Shown piece after piece: positions 37,673-43,176 of a DNA stretch of 43,176 nucleotides. This DNA comes from an uncultured Clostridia bacterium (GTDB lineage Bacteria > Bacillota > Clostridia > Oscillospirales > Oscillospiraceae): the NCBI GenBank assembly GCA_937894515.1, contig CALCRH010000092.1, forward strand, positions 1-43,176. Direction: 5' to 3'. The notes beneath the pieces were generated by a model, which did no database searches, was not told where the DNA came from, and saw nothing but the letters and a program-made list of their open reading frames with translations. The translations under genes and the position numbers were made by a program. Every line of letters begins with the position of its first letter. Position 1 is the stretch's first letter.

Positions 37673-39784
37673 TTACAGGTCGGCAATGTACGCATATCCG
37701 CCGGTGACAGCCGATTTGCTGGGTGTTGCCCGCATATTGGGGCGCAAATCAACGTCAGCGACATTGTTTGCGCTGTGAATCTGGTAGTATCTCTGGCATT
37801 TTAGAAGCTCTGCCGCATAATTAGGGGCAGAATCATTTGCAAGGGTAGACACTTTGCCTACCTCAGCCTTTACGGCTCTAATGTTAGCTGACAGGCTCGG
37901 ATATTTGGTAGCAATACGAAACATCAAATATCCCGGGAAATCGCTGCTTTGGAACAATGCAATGGCAGTATTCTGGTAATATCCAACGGTAATGTTTGTT
38001 TCCAAGCCGTTGTATTCGCCAGTTGCTTTCATTACATAACCATCATCGAACAACATGGAAATCGTCAGATAATCAGCACCATCAAACCGTGACAACTCCA
38101 GCAACTGGTAGGTATACGCATAATTGGTTGCGGTTGAGGAAGATTCGTGAGTGATATACCCATCGTGCATTGTGATTATTGTTCGTGCAGAACTTCTTCT
38201 CCATCTGTCCAACGAGTACGCGGCACTACCAGAATAGCTCGTCAGCCCTCTCTGATTAATGGTAAACCAGCCATTATCCAGAATGTCTAGATTGCTCCCT
38301 ACGCCGTGATCGCCGATGCGGATCGTCCAATCCTCTGGCAGCTCCAGCGCTTTGGAATGCTCGCAATACTTTCCGAAGGCTGCGCCGTCGTGGTCTATTC
38401 GGATGTTCATGCCGACGGAAGCGGTGGGAAGGGTCACGGTTGCCGTCACCGTGTTGCCCACGGTGTCCTTTGCGGAGATTTCCACCACATAGGTGGCTGT
38501 GGTCAGAATCTGACCGAACCTGCCTGGGAAATCCGCCTTCTCGCCGTAAGCTCCTGTTACGGTTTTGAACCGCACCTTCCGTTCCGTGATGGCGTTCTTG
38601 CCGTTTACGGAAGCGCAGGAGGCTGTGGCATCCGCATAGAAATAGTCTCCATCGTCTTTTTGCACCCTGTCCGCATCGCACCGGAAAACCCGGACGGCGC
38701 TCAGGGTCGGTGCCGAATACGGCTGCACATTGACGGTCAGATTGGCCGATTCCGTTCTGCCTCTCTGATCGGTGACGGTGGCCGTAATGATCTGGATGCC
38801 GGAGGCGGTCAGCACCGGCGTAGCTGCAACATTATTCGATGCCGTGTAGGTCTTGCCGGCGTAGGTGATGGTGAAGCTCTTGACAGAAGAGCCTGTACCC
38901 GCCGCAGCCTTGGAAGGATCGAATGTCACCTTCGCTTTGGAATAACCCTGGATGTACTCGGCAACGGAAACGCTGCCGTTTACCCTGCTCACAGTTGCCC
39001 ACCCGGATTGCACAGTCGGCTTCACGGATGCTGGAACGGAAAGCGTGATGGTCTTCGTGGTGGTGCCGATCTTCGTGCTGCCGCTGTAGGTATCGCAGGT
39101 GATGGTGCAGCTGCCGGATGTGGCAGAGGGAACCTGGGAATACAGGGATGTGGGCGGTGTCCAGGAGACGGATGCGGCTGTAGTTTTCGATGCAATGGTT
39201 CCTGAGGCAGAGCCGAATTTGTAGGTCAGCGTGTGGGTGAAGGAGCTGCTTGCCCGGTTGATGGTGATTGCAACGGCAGAGCCGATATTGCCGTTGGGAG
39301 CCGTAACCGTGGAGGCTCGGGGAATCGTGGTCAGCTCCAGCGTTGCGCTGCCGGAAATCGCAGTATTTGTCTTTGCGTTGCCGGAGGAAGCCAGCGCATG
39401 AAGTCCCACGGTGACCGTGACGCTCTTCGTGCCGTCGCTGTTGTGCTCAACCGTCGTCTGCCATGGCAGCGCCGGGGAGCTGATCTGTGCATCCGTATAG
39501 GCTCCGTACACAGGAACCACAAGGAAGTGACTGCCACGGGTGACCGTCGCAACGGTGATTCCGTTAATGTCTACGCTTCCGTTGAACCATAGGTTTCCAA
39601 GACCGTAGTTCTGGTTGCCGTAGCCGTCACCGGCGCAGAGCATTTCCATTTTGGTGATCTTCACGGTGGAAGTATTGGTGGAAACCTCATAGGTCTCCTC
39701 CCAGGTGAACCGGCAGGCACCCATGGGCAGACCGCTGGAGGCGGTGTTATTGATGATGAATGTTCCGTTTTTTCCTGTTGCCAT
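37673..39784 (-). CDS. Tail fibre / receptor-binding protein (DUF859-like)
   Basis: This 703-residue protein starts with a beta-rich tail-attachment part (MATGKNGTFIINNTASSGLP). Several Ig-like or fibronectin-like beta domains follow (about 140-480: TVTAPNGNIGSAVAITINRA, SGSCTITCDTYSGSTKIGTT, IITATVTDQRGRTESANLTV), as in DUF859-type phage proteins. A receptor-binding end has the common fibre signature AELLKCQRYYQIHSA and a GGYAYIADL tip. It most likely recognises the host surface. No reverse transcriptase or template repeat is near, so this is not a diversified protein. Confidence 0.83.
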   Translation of the reverse strand: MATGKNGTFIINNTASSGLPMGACRFTWEETYEVSTNTSTVKITKMEMLCAGDGYGNQNYGLGNLWFNGSVDINGITVATVTRGSHFLVVPVYGAYTDAQISSPALPWQTTVEHNSDGTKSVTVTVGLHALASSGNAKTNTAISGSATLELTTIPRASTVTAPNGNIGSAVAITINRASSSFTHTLTYKFGSASGTIASKTTAASVSWTPPTSLYSQVPSATSGSCTITCDTYSGSTKIGTTTKTITLSVPASVKPTVQSGWATVSRVNGSVSVAEYIQGYSKAKVTFDPSKAAAGTGSSVKSFTITYAGKTYTASNNVAATPVLTASGIQIITATVTDQRGRTESANLTVNVQPYSAPTLSAVRVFRCDADRVQKDDGDYFYADATASCASVNGKNAITERKVRFKTVTGAYGEKADFPGRFGQILTTATYVVEISAKDTVGNTVTATVTLPTASVGMNIRIDHDGAAFGKYCEHSKALELPEDWTIRIGDHGVGSNLDILDNGWFTINQRGLTSYSGSAAYSLDRWRRSSARTIITMHDGYITHESSSTATNYAYTYQLLELSRFDGADYLTISMLFDDGYVMKATGEYNGLETNITVGYYQNTAIALFQSSDFPGYLMFRIATKYPSLSANIRAVKAEVGKVSTLANDSAPNYAAELLKCQRYYQIHSANNVADVDLRPNMRATPSKSAVTGGYAYIADL

Positions 39785-39785
39785 G

Positions 39786-40502
39786 TTAACCTCCCGTATA
39801 CCGCAATGTAAGCCCGGCGGAGCTGTTGGAGATCAGCCATCCGTTCACGGTCAGCGTTCCCGTAACGTCGGCATCCCCGATGTTCAGCCTGCCGCTGGAC
39901 AGATAGGCCACTTCAACACCGTTCTGGCGGAAGGAAACCCGTTTGTCCGTGTAAAAGGCGCAGGGCTGGGTTTCGTCCAGCTGTGTATATTCCTTGCCGT
40001 CGATCATGACCTTCGTCGCGGAAAGCCCTTTGCCTACGGCAATGCCGATCAGCGGCGTGATGCCATCCTCCTCATAGCCGATGAAGCCCTGCCGGATGTA
40101 GCCCTGCATATCGGTCTGGTAGCTTTCCACGCCGTCCAGCCGTGCGCCGTAGTTGTATTCCCGGAGAACGCCTTCCGCCGTCTCCGTAATCGTGGTGTTG
40201 ATGGTCTCCTTGAAGGAACCGTAATCAGTGGAAACCGCCTCATACTCCCCGTGCAGCTCGGTCTTGATGACATCCATCTCCGCACGGGTATACTCAGCTG
40301 TGTTGATGATCAGCGCTTTCAGATCCAGCAGGCTGTCAAACTGTCCGCCTTTTGTGACAGATTCCACAGCCGTCTGGGCTGCCTGTTCAGCCCCTTCCGC
40401 GATTTTCTGCTCTACCTGGTTCAGCGCCACGTTCAGCGCTTCCGAAAGTCTGAAAAGATAGCCGTAAAGCTCCCCGCTCTGGGGTGGTGCTTCAAAATAC
40501 AT
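39786..40502 (-). CDS. Tail structural protein (fibre-attachment or trimeric connector type)
   Basis: This 238-residue protein has a helical start (LYGYLFRLSEALNVALNQVE, QKIAEGAEQAAQTAVESVTK) and a helical middle (TAEYTRAEMDVIKTELHGEY). The beta-rich end includes YTQLDETQPCAFYTDKRVSF and LNIGDADVTGTLTVNGWLIS. This fits a trimeric shaft that joins the tail to the fibre encoded next. The start has GAGGAGGTGGCTTAG in front. Confidence 0.75.
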   Translation of the reverse strand: MYFEAPPQSGELYGYLFRLSEALNVALNQVEQKIAEGAEQAAQTAVESVTKGGQFDSLLDLKALIINTAEYTRAEMDVIKTELHGEYEAVSTDYGSFKETINTTITETAEGVLREYNYGARLDGVESYQTDMQGYIRQGFIGYEEDGITPLIGIAVGKGLSATKVMIDGKEYTQLDETQPCAFYTDKRVSFRQNGVEVAYLSSGRLNIGDADVTGTLTVNGWLISNSSAGLTLRYTGG

Positions 40503-40515
40503 CTAAGCCACCTCC

Positions 40516-42300
40516 TCAGAACGGAAGAACATCGTTCGTTTTGGCATCGCTGCCGCCTTCATACAGCTTTGCCAGGGAATAGATCTTGATGTCCCCGGTG
40601 CCGGAGAGCCGGTAGCGGAAATGGTCGCACCGTCTGGGGCGCACAGGCAGCAGGAAGGATCCCGTGCCCTTGCCGATCATGGTGCCGCAGGAATGCCAGA
40701 TGCCGTCGGAATCGTACTGAAGCTCCAGCTTCGCCCGGCTTCCCACAGGCATCACCACCCGGAGATTCACCCGGGAGATGTACTTCTGCCCCACATCGCT
40801 GTAGCCGATGAGGCCGCTTTCTGCGATCCAGCCGAAATCCGCCTCCGGGGTGCCCTCGGTGCCGTTGACGGCGATCAGCTTTTTATCCTCGGTCAGCATA
40901 TACAGCTCCCCGGGAAGGGTCGCAAAGCCGATGGCTTTGGTATTATCCTCCCGGTGCCAGACGGCGTTCCTTGTGTCCACGCAGAACAGGCTCCGGTTTC
41001 CGTCGCCGTCTTCCATGGAAATGTAGTATTTATCGCCCAGGGAACCGGCCACACCGTTTTTATAGAAGGTGTTGCCCAGCTTCTGGGAGATCACCTGCGG
41101 CAGGCTGCCGTCATAGGCGCAGATGCCGTCCCGGGACTGATAGATGAGGCTGTTGCCCACGGTGCAAAGGCTCTTTTCGCTGCCCTTCATGACCCCCCGC
41201 AGGGCGGTATCCACGATCTGGTGGGCACCGGCTGCGGAGACATACACCTTGTGCAGATGGTTCTCCTTGAAGAACAGGGGATTTCCCAGATAATTGACAG
41301 CGCCGGTCCATTCTCCGTCGGAGCCGACAGAGGCGGTATAGCTGTCTGTGGAGATTCCCTGGTACTTTTCCCAGTTGCGGAAATCGCCCAGGGCGCAGCA
41401 GTAGATCTCGTTGACGGTCCTGCCGTTTACAAGGCCGTACTTGCAGCCCCACAGCCGGTTCTGACACTCCACGATGAAGTCCATTTCCGGCACCTTCCGG
41501 GTGACGGTCACCTTGCCCTCCGTCTGCATGTAGCTCTGATCCAGCAGGCCGATGACCACGATGTAGCCGTCGCCCTTCTCCTGGATCAGCTTGGAGCCGT
41601 TGAGGGCTTCCACCTGGGCGTTGCCTGCGCAGCCGGAGATCTGAACGCCGTCCAGCTTCTCGAAGGCAAGGCCGATGTTTGTCGCCGCGATCTTGGTGTA
41701 CACCGTGGGGATCTGCACCCAGGATGCGGTGGCTTTGTTGTACTCCTTGAGCACATGGTTCTTGCCGGAAGTATCCAGCCACAGGTCGCCGTTTTCCGGC
41801 TTTTCCGGGGCGGATGCGCTCTGGGTGGGCGTTTTGTAGGCCGTGCCGTCCTGCTTGCAGACGGTGTACTCGATGTCACCGGAGGACTCATAGAACGCTT
41901 CCATGCTGCCGCAGTCGGAAAAATTGGTGGTGTTGATGTAGAGCTTGTCCGGGAAGATGCACAGGTACGCACCCATGCCTACCAGCTGCTTTTCTGTATT
42001 GCTGTCTATGGCAAGACCCTTGTTCTGGAAAAAGCTTGTCAGGTTATATTCGCCGTAGTGCAGCTGGCTTCCGTCCACATAGGCAAGCTTTGCCTTCGCT
42101 GCGATGCCCAGAGGATTGGAAAGGGTGGTCACGATCCCCCGTTTCACTCTGGTGGACAGCATGGGATAATGGTCGGAGGAGAGGTTCTGCGTGTAGTATG
42201 CTTCTCCTTCTCCGATCTTCAGGTTATGGTTCAAGCCGCTGAACGTGTCGATTACCTGCTGGGATTGATAGGTCTCATTTACTGTAGGGTAAAATGCCAT
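40516..42300 (-). CDS. Tail nozzle / tail-tube-B-like protein (P22 gp10 / T7 gp12 type)
   Basis: This 594-residue, beta-propeller-like protein starts QVIDTFSGLNHNLKIGEGEA and YYTQNLSSDHYPMLSTRVKR. It has repeated strands and turns (GNSLIYQSRDGICAYDGSLP) and ends VNLRVVMPVGSRAKLELQYD and HFRYRLSGTGDIKIYSLAKL. This is the plan of podovirus nozzle or DNA-stabilising tail proteins. It plugs the tail below the adaptor encoded upstream. Assignment is by pattern and gene order. Confidence 0.8.
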   Translation of the reverse strand: MAFYPTVNETYQSQQVIDTFSGLNHNLKIGEGEAYYTQNLSSDHYPMLSTRVKRGIVTTLSNPLGIAAKAKLAYVDGSQLHYGEYNLTSFFQNKGLAIDSNTEKQLVGMGAYLCIFPDKLYINTTNFSDCGSMEAFYESSGDIEYTVCKQDGTAYKTPTQSASAPEKPENGDLWLDTSGKNHVLKEYNKATASWVQIPTVYTKIAATNIGLAFEKLDGVQISGCAGNAQVEALNGSKLIQEKGDGYIVVIGLLDQSYMQTEGKVTVTRKVPEMDFIVECQNRLWGCKYGLVNGRTVNEIYCCALGDFRNWEKYQGISTDSYTASVGSDGEWTGAVNYLGNPLFFKENHLHKVYVSAAGAHQIVDTALRGVMKGSEKSLCTVGNSLIYQSRDGICAYDGSLPQVISQKLGNTFYKNGVAGSLGDKYYISMEDGDGNRSLFCVDTRNAVWHREDNTKAIGFATLPGELYMLTEDKKLIAVNGTEGTPEADFGWIAESGLIGYSDVGQKYISRVNLRVVMPVGSRAKLELQYDSDGIWHSCGTMIGKGTGSFLLPVRPRRCDHFRYRLSGTGDIKIYSLAKLYEGGSDAKTNDVLPF

Positions 42301-42312
42301 ATAAATCCCTCC

Positions 42313-42687
42313 TCAAATCAGGAATGCGTTTCCGTACTTCAGCGGCTTGTGGTTTCGGTTGTATGCATTTGCAGCTTGCTGGTATGCAGCGTTGTACAAA
42401 CTGGTGCTCTGGTTGTATTTCTGCCATTCTGCGTTTTCCCTGTCGATGCAGCTTTCCAGATAAAAGCAGTAAACATCATGCCCGTAGGTGTCCTCCAGAA
42501 GCAGCTTCGTATCCGGGTCGGTTTCGACCGTATACCCGTCAAATGTCTTAACGCCGCCCTCATGGGTTTTGATAATCTCCTCAAAGATCTGCTTGTCCAG
42601 GATGCTGAGCCAGCGGATCTTCTGGTCGTCCATATAGGCATTGGGTCGGAGGTTGTCCACCTCGCCGATACATTCAATGATGGTCAT
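42313..42687 (-). CDS. Head-tail adaptor (connector) protein
   Basis: This 124-residue helical protein (IIECIGEVDNLRPNAYMDDQ, KIRWLSILDKQIFEEIIKTH, later HDVYCFYLESCIDRENAEWQ) has the size and layout of gp6/gp4-like adaptors that bind under the portal. It lies between the capsid cluster and the nozzle gene, where such an adaptor belongs. Confidence 0.82.
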   Translation of the reverse strand: MTIIECIGEVDNLRPNAYMDDQKIRWLSILDKQIFEEIIKTHEGGVKTFDGYTVETDPDTKLLLEDTYGHDVYCFYLESCIDRENAEWQKYNQSTSLYNAAYQQAANAYNRNHKPLKYGNAFLI

Positions 42688-42696
42688 ACGCCCTCC

Positions 42697-42951
42697 TTAC
42701 AGAGGCTGCTGTGCCTCTTTCAGCATTTTCTGCACGGTGTTGTCCAGCTTGTCCTGCGCTGCCCAGCTGCGGTAGATTTCCTCCGCAACGAATGCAGGTA
42801 CCTTGCTCTTCTTGCCTCTGGGGAGCAGATAGTTCTTGCCATTGACGGAGACAAACAGGTTGTCATCTTCGCTGGCGCTTTTCTTGGGGATCATGATCTC
42901 CACACGATCGTCTTTCTTTTCAATCATTTCATCTTTTTTTGCAGTTGCCAT
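42697..42951 (-). CDS. Small head-associated protein
   Basis: This 84-residue protein has a charged start (MATAKKDEMIEKKDDRVEIM) and then IPKKSASEDDNLFVSVNGKN and YLLPRGKKSKVPAFVAEEIY. The LFVSVNG-x-(N/Y)YLLPRG core is very common in small proteins right after capsid genes in Bacillota phages. It probably helps head completion or decoration. AAAGGAGAATCAC precedes the start. Confidence 0.8.
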   Translation of the reverse strand: MATAKKDEMIEKKDDRVEIMIPKKSASEDDNLFVSVNGKNYLLPRGKKSKVPAFVAEEIYRSWAAQDKLDNTVQKMLKEAQQPL

Positions 42952-42971
42952 TGTGATTCTCCTTTCAGATT

Positions 42972-42999
42972 AAAAAAGGGAGGGGAGTTACCCCCTCCC
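42972..42999 (-). terminator. Terminator after the major capsid gene
   Basis: Read on the minus strand, GGGAGGGG pairs with CCCCTCCC around a GTAACT loop and is followed by TTTTTT. It would lower transcription after the capsid gene, giving more capsid than tail mRNA. Confidence 0.92.
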
Positions 43000-43008
43000 T
43001 GCCTTTAA

Positions 43009-43176
43009 TTACGTGTTGTCGGAACCGTCATTGGGGTCGTCGGTTGCGGAGTAGCTGGAAACGCTCATGACGCGCAGCAGATACTCGGGATACAGGATGG
43101 TGGCACCGTTGGTCTCGAACTTGTAACCGATGGTGGAGAACTGGTTCAGAGGACCGCCGATCTCGCTCTTGTCGTG
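43009..43176 (-). CDS. Major capsid protein, C-terminal part (continues at 1-1015)
   Basis: This is the last 38 codons of the capsid gene plus the 55-base overlap. It ends YPEYLLRVMSVSSYSATDDP and then NDGSDNT and TAA (43009-43011). The frame matches the left piece exactly, giving a 375-residue protein. It is listed separately only because the circle is opened inside the gene. Confidence 0.92.
   Translation of the reverse strand, partial: HDKSEIGGPLNQFSTIGYKFETNGATILYPEYLLRVMSVSSYSATDDPNDGSDNT
43122..43176. repeat. Right copy of the 55-bp terminal overlap
   Basis: Identical to bases 1-55. It is the second half of the circle closure described for the left copy. Confidence 0.95.

Noticed and set aside
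37673..39784. Diversity-generating retroelement acting on the tail fibre
   Set aside because: No reverse transcriptase gene and no template/variable repeat pair exist anywhere in the circle.
40621..43008. Plus-strand frame of 795 codons opposite the nozzle and adaptor genes
   Set aside because: It is antisense to well-supported genes on the minus strand and runs through a terminator. There is no ribosome site.

Overview
The window is one complete temperate bacteriophage genome. Bases 1-55 recur exactly at 43122-43176, so the molecule closes into a circle of about 43,121 bp, and the major capsid gene runs across the join. Strong AGGAGG-type ribosome binding sites, extended -10 promoters, DUF6906/CD1375-type small genes and an attP core matching the 3' part of a tRNA-Val(GAC) gene point to a Bacillota (Clostridia, probably gut) host. 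The N4-gp56-type capsid protein, the P22/T7-like tail-nozzle protein and a very large ejection-type polyvalent protein suggest a short-tailed (podovirus-like) virion. Virion type and host are inferences.

Layout. Almost everything is read on the minus strand, in two blocks. Block 1 (17347 down to 6842) is the early operon. It holds an excisionase-like protein, small membrane and coiled-coil proteins, a DUF1071 annealing protein, a NinB-like protein, an HNH-type protein, a replication initiator with a likely iteron origin inside it, HTH, RusA, PAPS-reductase-like, SSB and MazF proteins, a circularly permuted C5 DNA methyltransferase, and many small zinc-ribbon proteins joined by overlapping stop/start codons. 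Block 2 (6152 down to 1, wrapping to 43176 and down to 21054) is the late block: TerS, TerL, portal, Prp-type protease, scaffold, capsid, connector, tail, ejection proteins including one of 3025 aa, endolysin, holins, and then a set of accessory virion-like proteins.

The plus strand carries a lysogeny island (17518-20731: repressor, multi-pass membrane protein, acidic protein, second regulator, integrase) followed by attP. It also carries a two-gene moron (6348-6798) with a near-perfect promoter and its own terminator, and a predicted ~66-nt RNA (16416-16481).

How the parts work together. The repressor controls a divergent promoter pair at 17391-17494. Leftward transcription gives excision, recombination and replication functions. 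The late block packages DNA into a head whose scaffold and capsid proteins both carry an N-terminal FNFK...QMF motif next to a phage-encoded Prp protease, which suggests Prp-type maturation. The giant protein carries a zincin, a Cys-containing domain and an ADP-ribosyltransferase. The ADP-ribosyltransferase segment lies between two copies of a GIE-x-IAS peptide motif, encloses an overlapping 48-codon ORF in another frame, and shares its boundary motif with the lysogeny membrane protein. This is the most unusual part of the window.
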